From Spirochaetales bacterium (GTDB lineage Bacteria; Spirochaetota; Spirochaetia; DAHUYW01): DNA of 64,000 bases. The notes under the pieces are model-generated. The model made no database searches, was not told where the DNA came from, and was given only the letters and a program-made list of their open reading frames with translations. A program made the translations under genes and the position numbers. Of the stretch, positions 57,041 to 64,000 are shown one piece after another; positions within the stretch are counted from its first letter, which is position 1, and the number at the start of each line of letters is the position of its first letter. Where the stretch lies: NCBI GenBank assembly GCA_027306915.1, contig DAHUYW010000008.1, forward strand, positions 62,001 to 126,000. Direction: 5' to 3'.

Positions 57041-57436
57041 TTACTTAACTTCAACTACTGCGCCGGCCGCCTCGAGCTTATCCTTGATCGACTTGGCTTC
57101 GTCCTTGTTGACGGCCGATTTCACGGTCTTGCCGCCGGCCTCCACCAAATCCTTCGCCTCTTTGAGTCCGAGCCCCGTAATGGCGCGGACCTCCTTGATG
57201 ACGGCGATTTTCTTCGCCTCTTCAAAGCTCTTCAGGATCACGTCGAACTCGGTCTGCTCTTCGGCAGCAGCTCCTCCGTCGCCAGCTCCTGCGCCCGCCG
57301 GCGCGGCCGCAATCGCAACCGGCGCCGCGGCCGTTACTCCGAACTTCTCTTCCATCGCCTTCACGAGCTCGGAGACCTCAAGCACCGTCATACCCGCAAT
57401 CGCGTCCAGTACCTGATCCTTCGTCAACGTAGCCAT
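57041..57436 (-). CDS. rplL: 50S ribosomal protein L7/L12
   Basis: Stalk protein present in several copies per ribosome, recruiting translation GTPases. It has 131 residues: N-terminal dimerisation helices ([20 protein letters not shown]), an Ala/Gly-rich hinge (about 40-60) and the C-terminal domain ([37 protein letters not shown]). A good AAGGAG site precedes the ATG, and tandem hairpin repeats lie between it and rplJ. Confidence 0.99.
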   Translation of the reverse strand: MATLTKDQVLDAIAGMTVLEVSELVKAMEEKFGVTAAAPVAIAAAPAGAGAGDGGAAAEEQTEFDVILKSFEEAKKIAVIKEVRAITGLGLKEAKDLVEAGGKTVKSAVNKDEAKSIKDKLEAAGAVVEVK

Positions 57437-57452
57437 ATTACCTTCTCCTTGT

Positions 57453-57524
57453 GTCGCGCGAGCCTGCGCGCTTTTTAGTCGCGCGAGCCTGCGCGCTTTT
57501 AGTCACGCGTACTCGCGTGCTTGT
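57453..57524 (-). repeat. Three tandem hairpin repeats in the rplJ-rplL gap
   Basis: Two identical 23-base units (57453-57475 and 57478-57500) and a third, diverged unit (57502-57524) have a 24-25 base period. On the minus strand each holds a GCGCG/CGCGC stem around an AGGCT-like loop and is joined to the next by an A-rich spacer (ACTAAAA). They lie just upstream of the rplL ribosome site. A role in mRNA stability or in raising rplL output is possible. Confidence 0.6.
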
Positions 57525-57578
57525 CTCTTGGCGGCAACAGCATGCTACTCGATTGAAGACTGATGCCGCTCAAAATGC

Positions 57579-58112
57579 TCATCCCTTCTTGGCATCGGCG
57601 ACCGCGACCAGCGTCCGGACAAGCTTGGTCGTGATGCCGTTCAATGCGAAGACCAGGTTCTGTACCGGCGCCTTCATCGTGCCCATCAGCTGCGCGAGAA
57701 GGACGTTCTTGGACGGCAGCTTGGAGAGGGCTTCGACCTGCTTCGCATCGTAGACTCCACCCTCGATCAGCCCGCCCTTTACCTGAAGCGGGCTTTCCTT
57801 GGTGTAGTCGAATAGGATCTTTGCCGTGCTGGCCGCATCGTCCCTTACAAGAGCGATCGCGGTCGGCCCCGTGAGATGCGCCGACATATCGGGCGCCTTC
57901 AGCCCCTGGAGGACGATCTTCGCGTAGCGATTCTTCACTACCTTGAACACGCTCCGCTGCTCGCGAAGGCGGTGTCGAAGCTCGGTAATCTGCTCGACCG
58001 TGAGCCCCCGGTAATCGGTGAAGATGAAGTCGCTGTAGCCGGCAAACTGCTCTTTGAGCTTGCCGACCGCTTCTATCTTGCCCTGCTGTACCTTTACTTC
58101 AGTCTCGGCCAT
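57579..58112 (-). CDS. rplJ: 50S ribosomal protein L10
   Basis: Base of the L7/L12 stalk, 177 residues. The rRNA-binding region includes [20 protein letters not shown] and [11 protein letters not shown]; the helix near the C-terminus binds L12 dimers. It follows rplA by 9 bases. In E. coli L10 represses its own operon; a leader site is not obvious here. Confidence 0.97.
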   Translation of the reverse strand: MAETEVKVQQGKIEAVGKLKEQFAGYSDFIFTDYRGLTVEQITELRHRLREQRSVFKVVKNRYAKIVLQGLKAPDMSAHLTGPTAIALVRDDAASTAKILFDYTKESPLQVKGGLIEGGVYDAKQVEALSKLPSKNVLLAQLMGTMKAPVQNLVFALNGITTKLVRTLVAVADAKKG

Positions 58113-58121
58113 AGCAACTCC

Positions 58122-58817
58122 TTACCGCCCTTCCTTGGCAAGCTCTTTCTTCGTCGAGACGCGCACACCCGGTCCCATGGTCGAAGAGAGGGTGGCGGTG
58201 CGAATGTACTCGCCCTTCACGTCCGGCGGACGCTTTCGCTCGATCTCGTGGATCACTGCACGAACGTTTTCGACGATCGTATCCGGCTCCATCGAGATCT
58301 TGCCGACCGTGACGTTGACGCAGCCGGCCTTGTCCGTACGGTACTCGACGCGGCCCTTCCTGAGCTCGGCAATGGCGCCCTTGATGTCAAAGGTCACGGT
58401 CTGCGTCTTCGGGTTCGGCATCAGCCCCCGTCGCCCAAGGATCGGCCCAAGGCGCCCGACGTCCTTCATCATGTCCGGGGTTGCGACCGCAATGTCGAAG
58501 TCGAGCCACCCGTCTTTGATTTTCTCAACGAGGTCGACGTCTCCGACATAGGCGGCCCCCGCGGCCTTAGCCTCCTCCGCCTTATCGCCTTTCGCAAAGA
58601 CGAGGATCTTCTTCTCCGCGCTGAACTGGTGCGGAAGCACCAGGGTATCACGCACCGACTGGCTCTTCTTGAGGTTGAGATGGAGGGCAAGATCGACCGA
58701 TTCGTCGAACTTTGCGAAAGCGACCTCCTTCACCAACTTCGCGGCTTCGTCGAATCCCTTCGGCTCGAGCTTTTCGAACTTGACGGCCGCAGCGCGGTAC
58801 TTCTTCCCGTGTTTCAT
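58122..58817 (-). CDS. rplA: 50S ribosomal protein L1
   Basis: L1-stalk protein that helps E-site tRNA leave, 231 residues. Signatures: [40 protein letters not shown] and [18 protein letters not shown]. The start is ATG 58817, one base after the rplK stop; a longer reading to 58895 runs into rplK and is rejected. Confidence 0.98.
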   Translation of the reverse strand: MKHGKKYRAAAVKFEKLEPKGFDEAAKLVKEVAFAKFDESVDLALHLNLKKSQSVRDTLVLPHQFSAEKKILVFAKGDKAEEAKAAGAAYVGDVDLVEKIKDGWLDFDIAVATPDMMKDVGRLGPILGRRGLMPNPKTQTVTFDIKGAIAELRKGRVEYRTDKAGCVNVTVGKISMEPDTIVENVRAVIHEIERKRPPDVKGEYIRTATLSSTMGPGVRVSTKKELAKEGR

Positions 58818-58818
58818 G

Positions 58819-59250
58819 CTACTGCTCCACCTCGACGCCCATGCTCCGAGCGGTTCCCGCGATAATGTGCATCGCGGCTTCGACGTCGTTTGCATTGAGA
58901 TCAGGGAGCTTCAGCTCCGCGATCTCGCGCAGCTTCGCCGCGGTGAGCTTGGCCACCTTGGTCTTTCGCGGCTCAGGCGACCCTTTCTCGATCCCGCACG
59001 CCTTCTTGATCAGAACTGCGGCCGGCGGAGTCTTCACGATAAAAGTGAAGGTCTTGTCCCCATAGATCGTTATGACGACCGGAACGGTAAGCCCGGGCTC
59101 GAGGTTCTTCGTCTTCTCGTTGAACTGCTGAACGAACTGCGGGGCGCTCACCCCATGGGGGCCAAGCGCCGGACCTACCGGCGGCGCAGGCGTAGCCTTT
59201 CCCGCAGGAACCTGCAGCTTGACGAGCGCAGCTATCTTCTTCTTTGCCAT
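58819..59250 (-). CDS. rplK: 50S ribosomal protein L11
   Basis: GTPase-centre protein binding 23S helices 43-44, 143 residues. It has [40 protein letters not shown] and the C-terminal [13 protein letters not shown]. It precedes rplA with a one-base gap and follows a 176-base leader after nusG. Confidence 0.98.
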   Translation of the reverse strand: MAKKKIAALVKLQVPAGKATPAPPVGPALGPHGVSAPQFVQQFNEKTKNLEPGLTVPVVITIYGDKTFTFIVKTPPAAVLIKKACGIEKGSPEPRKTKVAKLTAAKLREIAELKLPDLNANDVEAAMHIIAGTARSMGVEVEQ

Positions 59251-59426
59251 TCGCTACTCCCTTGTGGTATTAACGCCCCATTCGGCGAATTCACGCGCTC
59301 CCCTCGCGCAAGCGCGCCTCTTCGCGTCGGCCGGTCTCCGCCGCCGACAGGCTCCCAACAGGCTCCTCGATACTCTCCGCGGTCGGTGTGTGCTCGTGCG
59401 CTTTTCGGCCACGAGCTTTCGACCGA
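59251..59426 (-). other. nusG-rplK intergenic leader
   Basis: This 176-base stretch has no gene. It contains an inverted repeat GCTCGTG/CACGAGC (59392-59398 with 59410-59416), a tandem 11-base repeat around GGAGCCTGT on the minus strand (59345-59355 and 59356-59366) and a hairpin-prone GCGCG region. In E. coli the L1 repressor site lies in the L11 leader; such a site is plausible here but is not recognised. Confidence 0.4.
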
Positions 59427-59981
59427 TCAAATCTTCTCTACCTGCAAGAAATCGACCTCGACGGGCGTTGCGCGTCCGAAGATGCCCACCATCACCCGCA
59501 GCTTGCCCTTTTCGAGGTTGACCTCCTCCACCGTGCCCGTGAAGGAGTCGAAAGGACCGTCGACGACCCGCACCGACTCACCGACATTGAAGGTCTGCTT
59601 CGGCCGAATCGTCTTGTCGGTCTTTATCTCCCCCGCCTTCTGGAGGACCGAACGGGCTTCCTCCGGAGCTATCGGCTGCGGCTTCGAGCCGCCGATCGAT
59701 CCGACGAAGCCGGTAACCCCCTGGATCTTCTTGATCTGTGAGCAAGCGGTCTTCCACCCGCGGTCAGGGAGATCCATTTCGACGAGGATGTAGCCGGGAA
59801 GAAACTTCTTCGTCGAAATCTTCTTCTTGCCCTCCTTGACCTCGACTACCTCTTCGGAGGGCACCTTCACGTCGTGGATCACCTCGGCAAAATCCGGGGT
59901 CTCCATGATCTTGCGGATATATTTCTCGACCTTGTTCTCGTACCCCGAATATGTGTGAACGACATACCACCCTTTGGCCAT
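59427..59981 (-). CDS. nusG: Transcription termination/antitermination protein NusG
   Basis: Binds RNA polymerase and couples it to Rho or S10, 184 residues. The NGN domain (AKGWYVVHTYSGYENKVEKY, LPGYILVEMDLPDRGWKTA) and the C-terminal KOW domain (FNVGESVRVVDGPFDSFTGT) are both present. It follows secE by 25 bases. Confidence 0.98.
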   Translation of the reverse strand: MAKGWYVVHTYSGYENKVEKYIRKIMETPDFAEVIHDVKVPSEEVVEVKEGKKKISTKKFLPGYILVEMDLPDRGWKTACSQIKKIQGVTGFVGSIGGSKPQPIAPEEARSVLQKAGEIKTDKTIRPKQTFNVGESVRVVDGPFDSFTGTVEEVNLEKGKLRVMVGIFGRATPVEVDFLQVEKI

Positions 59982-60006
59982 TCGCTTATTCTATCCTTCG
60001 TCCCGC

Positions 60007-60186
60007 CTAAAAGATGATATTGACGCCTGCAAGCAGGAGAAAATCGACCGCCCCAAGAACGATGGCGAAGATGATAACGGAGACAATAACAACCTTCGTG
60101 GACGACGCCACCTCGTCGCGACTGGGCCAGACGACCTTCTTGAGCTCAGCGTAGCTGTCCTTGAAGAACTGGACGATCTTCTTCAT
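60007..60186 (-). CDS. secE: Preprotein translocase subunit SecE
   Basis: Small Sec subunit, 59 residues with one transmembrane helix (about 28-52, VVIVSVIIFAIVLGAVDFLLL) preceded by the amphipathic segment YAELKKVVWPSRDEVASS. This is the minimal one-helix form. The start is ATG 60186 with GGAG 8 bases upstream; a longer reading would extend into the tRNA-Trp gene. Follows tRNA-Trp by 27 bases. Confidence 0.96.
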   Translation of the reverse strand: MKKIVQFFKDSYAELKKVVWPSRDEVASSTKVVIVSVIIFAIVLGAVDFLLLAGVNIIF

Positions 60187-60213
60187 ATTGAAAGCTCCTG
60201 CAATGAGAAAAGA

Positions 60214-60287
60214 CAGGCCAGGCAGGATTCGAACCTGCAACATCCGGTTTTGGAGACCGGCGCTCTAGCCGTTAGAGCTACTGGCCT
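60214..60287 (-). tRNA. tRNA-Trp (anticodon CCA)
   Basis: Cloverleaf read from the minus strand: acceptor AGGCCAG/CTGGCCT, D arm, anticodon loop CTCCAAA giving CCA, and T arm GCAGG-TTCGAAT-CCTGC, with discriminator G. CCA is not encoded. It is located between rpmG and secE, as in other spirochaetes. Confidence 0.97.
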
Positions 60288-60292
60288 CTGTT

Positions 60293-60469
60293 TCACTTAA
60301 CCTTCGCTTCTTTGTGGAGAGTGTGCTTCCGATCGAACCGGCAATACTTCATGAGCTCCAGCTTGGCCTGGGTGTTGCGGCGGTTCTTCTTTGTGGTATA
60401 ATTTCGTCGGTTGCATTCGGTACACTGGAGAGCAATGAGCTCGACTGATCCTTTCTTTGATTTCGCCAT
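60293..60469 (-). CDS. rpmG: 50S ribosomal protein L33, incomplete zinc motif
   Basis: Small 50S protein of 58 residues: [20 protein letters not shown] and [20 protein letters not shown], ending [16 protein letters not shown]. The zinc form normally has two CxxC pairs; here the second is CxxD, so one ligand is replaced or the site is lost. The start is ATG 60469; a longer reading to 60583 has no support. It precedes tRNA-Trp. Confidence 0.96.
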   Translation of the reverse strand: MAKSKKGSVELIALQCTECNRRNYTTKKNRRNTQAKLELMKYCRFDRKHTLHKEAKVK

Positions 60470-60548
60470 GGTGTACGATTGACTCCTCTCTCGGCCGCCT
60501 GCCCGCAGCCAGCCCGTACCTTCACGGGCAAAAAAGCACCAGACGCTC

Positions 60549-60577
60549 AGCCTATCAGCAAGGAGCGTGCGTGTAAA
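60549..60577 (-). promoter_or_regulatory. rpmG promoter (candidate)
   Basis: -35 TTTACA at 60577-60572, 17-base spacer, -10 TAGGCT at 60554-60549, preceded by TG in the extended -10 position. The -10 match is modest. Confidence 0.4.
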
Positions 60578-60636
60578 GAGCACCGGCAGAAGGTGACACC
60601 GCGCAACTCCAAGGTGGTCTCATGCATAGCGGCAAG

Positions 60637-60709
60637 AGCCCTCGATCGGATTTGAACCGATGACCCCCTCCTTACCATGGAGGTGCTCTGCCAGCTGAGC
60701 TACAAGGGC
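60637..60709 (-). tRNA. tRNA-Thr (anticodon GGT)
   Basis: Cloverleaf on the minus strand: acceptor GCCCTTG/CGAGGGC with one G-T pair, D arm TAGCTCAGCTGGCAGAGC, anticodon stem CCTCC/GGAGG with loop ATGGTAA giving GGT, T arm with GGTTCAAATCC. CCA is not encoded. It is first gene of the superlocus. Confidence 0.97.
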
Positions 60710-60728
60710 GTGTCTCGGTAGCCCAAAG

Positions 60729-60757
60729 AAGCTAACAAATGAGTCGGTTTTTGTCAA
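60729..60757 (-). promoter_or_regulatory. tRNA-Thr promoter
   Basis: -35 TTGACA at 60757-60752, 17-base spacer, -10 TAGCTT at 60734-60729, start near 60722, about 13 bases before the mature tRNA. Confidence 0.7.
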
Positions 60758-60760
60758 TAG

Positions 60761-60789
60761 TTGGCACGCTTGCCTGCATTCGCTATACT
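60761..60789 (+). promoter_or_regulatory. Promoter of the NifA-type activator
   Basis: -35 TTGGCA at 60761-60766, 17-base spacer, -10 TATACT at 60784-60789. The -35 lies 3 bases from the -35 of the divergent tRNA-Thr promoter, so the two may compete for polymerase. The same stretch looks partly like a sigma-54 site but GG and GC are one base too far apart. Confidence 0.65.
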
Positions 60790-60808
60790 CCCACACTGCC
60801 GGGTACAT

Positions 60809-62389
<1,581 letters not shown>

Positions 62390-62468
62390 GCTGCCTGCCT
62401 CCGGAAACCCAGGTCACAAGAAAACCCCTCTGCGGGCGGGGCCGCCGGACGAGTAGCTCGCCCGGCAT

Positions 62469-62493
62469 AAAAAAAGGGAACCCTCGGTTCCCT
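62469..62493 (-). terminator. Rho-independent terminator after rubredoxin
   Basis: Minus-strand hairpin GGGAACC-GAG-GGTTCCC (62492-62476) followed by seven T residues (62475-62469). It is about 73 bases beyond the rubredoxin stop and could also stop antisense transcription into the activator gene. Confidence 0.85.
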
Positions 62494-62565
62494 GTTGCAG
62501 CGCCGCAGATCCGGCCCGTTGGCGGAGCGGCAGACGCCACCCTGGCGCCTCTTCCCTATGGCGCG

Positions 62566-62724
62566 TCACTCTTCCGAAAAGTCTTCCTTCGGGGCCCCGC
62601 AGACCGGGCAGACCCAGTCATCTGGGATCTGTTCCCAGGCGGTGCCCGGCTCTATTCCATTGTCGGGATCACCATCCACGGGATCATAGATGTAGCCGCA
62701 TACATTGCACACGTATCTCTTCAC
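62566..62724 (-). CDS. Rubredoxin
   Basis: Small cytoplasmic electron carrier with one iron in four cysteines, 52 residues. It reads [20 protein letters not shown] and ends [16 protein letters not shown], with both CxxC pairs. GTG start preceded by GGAGGGAACC. Too short for many gene finders. It probably passes electrons to rubrerythrin or a similar enzyme encoded next to it, as in anaerobes handling peroxide or oxygen. Confidence 0.97.
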   Translation of the reverse strand: MKRYVCNVCGYIYDPVDGDPDNGIEPGTAWEQIPDDWVCPVCGAPKEDFSEE

Positions 62725-62807
62725 GGTTCCCTCCAGAACCACAGCTTGGACGAACGGGGAGGAATAGCGCGTCGCTCATGAGCGCTCGCTCGGTGACGAG
62801 CCGCACC

Positions 62808-62836
62808 ATTATTGTTAGTCTCCTGGAAAATTGCAA
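62808..62836 (-). promoter_or_regulatory. Rubredoxin promoter (candidate)
   Basis: -35 TTGCAA at 62836-62831, 17-base spacer, -10 AATAAT at 62813-62808. Upstream lies a GC-rich hairpin-prone segment (about 62840-62890), perhaps ending the rubrerythrin transcript. Confidence 0.4.
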
Positions 62837-62933
62837 CTGGCCCCCGGCGCCGGCTGAAGCAGCAGGCCGGCCGGCGCGGGCCATTGCGGGTCCTGCGCAA
62901 GCGAGCTCAGGCCGTGCCCCGGCCTTTCCGGCC

Positions 62934-63509
62934 CTACCAGTTCTCCGCAAGAGGCTCGAAGTAGGACTGCGGGTGGAGGCACGCCGGGCACACCTTCGGC
63001 GCATCCTCGCCCTCGAAGATGTAGCCGCAGTTCAGACAGCGCCACAGCGTCGCCTTCTCCCTCTTGAAGACCCTTCCCTGCTTGACGTTCGCCAGAAGCG
63101 CGTTGTACCGGCGCTCGTGCTGCTTCTCCGCCACTGCGACCGCCTCAAAGGCCTTCGCCGCCATTTCGAAGCCTTCCTCGCGGGCAATCCGAGCGAATTC
63201 GGGGTACATCGTGCTCCACTCGTGCTGCTCGCCTGCGGCTGCCGCGGCGAGATTCTCCTCGGTGGTCCCCACCTTGCCCGCAGGAAAGGCGGCGGTGACC
63301 TCGACATCGCCCCCTTCCAACAGGGAGAAGAACCGCTTCGCATGCTCCCGCTCCTGTTCGGCGGTCTCGGTAAAGATCGCGGAAATCTGCATGTAGCCCT
63401 CGTCGCGCGCCTTGCCGGAAAAATAGGCGTAGCGGTTCCGCGCCTGGGACTCCCCCGCAAAGGCAGCAAGCAAATTCCGCTCCGTTTTGGACCCAGTAAT
63501 GCTCTTCAT
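62934..63509 (-). CDS. Rubrerythrin
   Basis: Non-haem di-iron peroxidase that reduces hydrogen peroxide in anaerobes, 191 residues. The ferritin-like bundle shows the iron ligands in GESQARNRY, EQEREHAKRF and AEKQHERRY, and the C-terminal rubredoxin-like domain has CLNCGYIFEG and CPACLHPQSYF. The ATG 63509 has AAGGAG 6 bases upstream; a start at 63539 is less likely. Rubredoxin follows, 209 bases downstream. Confidence 0.96.
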   Translation of the reverse strand: MKSITGSKTERNLLAAFAGESQARNRYAYFSGKARDEGYMQISAIFTETAEQEREHAKRFFSLLEGGDVEVTAAFPAGKVGTTEENLAAAAAGEQHEWSTMYPEFARIAREEGFEMAAKAFEAVAVAEKQHERRYNALLANVKQGRVFKREKATLWRCLNCGYIFEGEDAPKVCPACLHPQSYFEPLAENW

Positions 63510-63535
63510 GTCGTTCTCCTTGTGATACGAACGCA

Positions 63536-64000
63536 TCAAGAACGTTTTTCAATAAGGTCGTCGTAGGTCAGATCAGGATGGATGCCCAGCCTGGTGATCG
63601 CGAAATCATACTTGACCGGATCCTCGGGGCACAGCTGCCGCAGCGCAGCGGTGATCTCGAGCGAGGCGGTCAAATCGGCCTGCCGCCTCGCGGTGAGACC
63701 GAGGATCCGGCTCACCCGAAGCATGTGAACGTCCACCGGGACCAGCAGCAGCCTGCGCGGGACGCTCCATCCCCCGGGATCGATCTCGTCGAGCCTCACC
63801 ATCCAACGCAGGTAGAGGTGGAGGCGCTTGCAGGCGCTGCGCTTGTCCGGGTCGGCAAGCAAAATGCCGAGATCCCGTCCGGCCAGACCCGCCAGGACCG
63901 CGACGAAGCGCGACAGCGCAGGAAGCACGCTCTCGTCCCTTCGGTCCATTCCGGCAAGAAAGCAGCCCTCGATCGTGCCGTAGCGCCGGATGCACTCTCC
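63536..64000 (-). CDS. TIGR02757/DUF2400 family protein, N-terminus cut by the window
   Basis: The last 154 residues of a protein of unknown function; the reading frame is open to the window edge and the stop is at 63536-63538. Family traits visible: KRLHLYLRWMVRLDEIDPGG, LLLVPVDVHMLRVSRILGLT, LCPEDPVKYDFAITRLG. The first residues of the visible part (GECIRRYGTIEGCFLAGM) continue the family pattern. In related genomes it is often about 250-270 residues. Confidence 0.85.
   Translation of the reverse strand, partial: GECIRRYGTIEGCFLAGMDRRDESVLPALSRFVAVLAGLAGRDLGILLADPDKRSACKRLHLYLRWMVRLDEIDPGGWSVPRRLLLVPVDVHMLRVSRILGLTARRQADLTASLEITAALRQLCPEDPVKYDFAITRLGIHPDLTYDDLIEKRS

Noticed and set aside
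60762..60777. Sigma-54 promoter before the activator gene
   Set aside because: TGGCAC is present but GG and the downstream GC are one base too far apart; a sigma-70-type promoter fits better.

Overview
The window reads as chromosomal core sequence from a GC-rich (roughly 60% by eye) free-living or commensal spirochaete. The evidence is a SpiroCoCo-type membrane-anchored coiled-coil protein, a grpE-dnaK-dnaJ cluster, absence of fusA between rpsG and tuf, and Asn at the RpoB position equivalent to E. coli Ser531, a replacement known from spirochaetes and tied to their natural rifampicin tolerance. No insertion sequence, prophage, CRISPR array or integrase was seen.

Layout. 1-3508: dnaJ (partial), dnaK and grpE on the minus strand, with a near-consensus promoter whose -10 box is one arm of an inverted repeat. 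3655-9589: a plus-strand operon for a complete-looking envelope export route (ABC ATPase, two FtsX-type permeases, a LolA-like periplasmic protein, an outer-membrane barrel). 9673-22257: a minus-strand run of about 12.5 kb: a probable papain-fold cell-wall protein, a 977-residue TPR protein, an outer-membrane barrel, ExbB-ExbD-TonB, a HAD phosphatase and the coiled-coil protein. 22390-29728: ptsI-der, a GerMN-domain protein, and rny-ymdB-tlyA under a perfect-consensus promoter. 29795-33166: a large unrecognised membrane sensor-like protein with a long acidic middle.

33267-60757 is one continuous minus-strand expression superlocus: tRNA-Thr, rpmG, tRNA-Trp, secE, nusG, rplK, rplA, rplJ, rplL, rpoB, rpoC, rpsL, rpsG, tuf, then the S10, spc and alpha operons down to rplQ, closed by a clear terminator. 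Several junctions in it carry hairpins: tandem repeats before rplL, an attenuator-like hairpin before rpoB, a hairpin sharing space with a promoter before rpsL, a strong terminator directly before the rpsJ ribosome-binding site, and a leader of about 430 nt before tuf. These are the likely control points for the balance of RNA polymerase, EF-Tu and ribosomal proteins.

60761-64000: a divergent NifA-type sigma-54 activator, then rubredoxin and rubrerythrin (peroxide and oxygen defence, implying an anaerobe or microaerophile), and the end of a DUF2400/TIGR02757 gene. The most interesting candidates for undescribed biology are the ABC-FtsX-LolA-barrel module, the TPR-barrel-TonB operon, the acidic sensor protein and the set of RNA or DNA inverted repeats at the control junctions.
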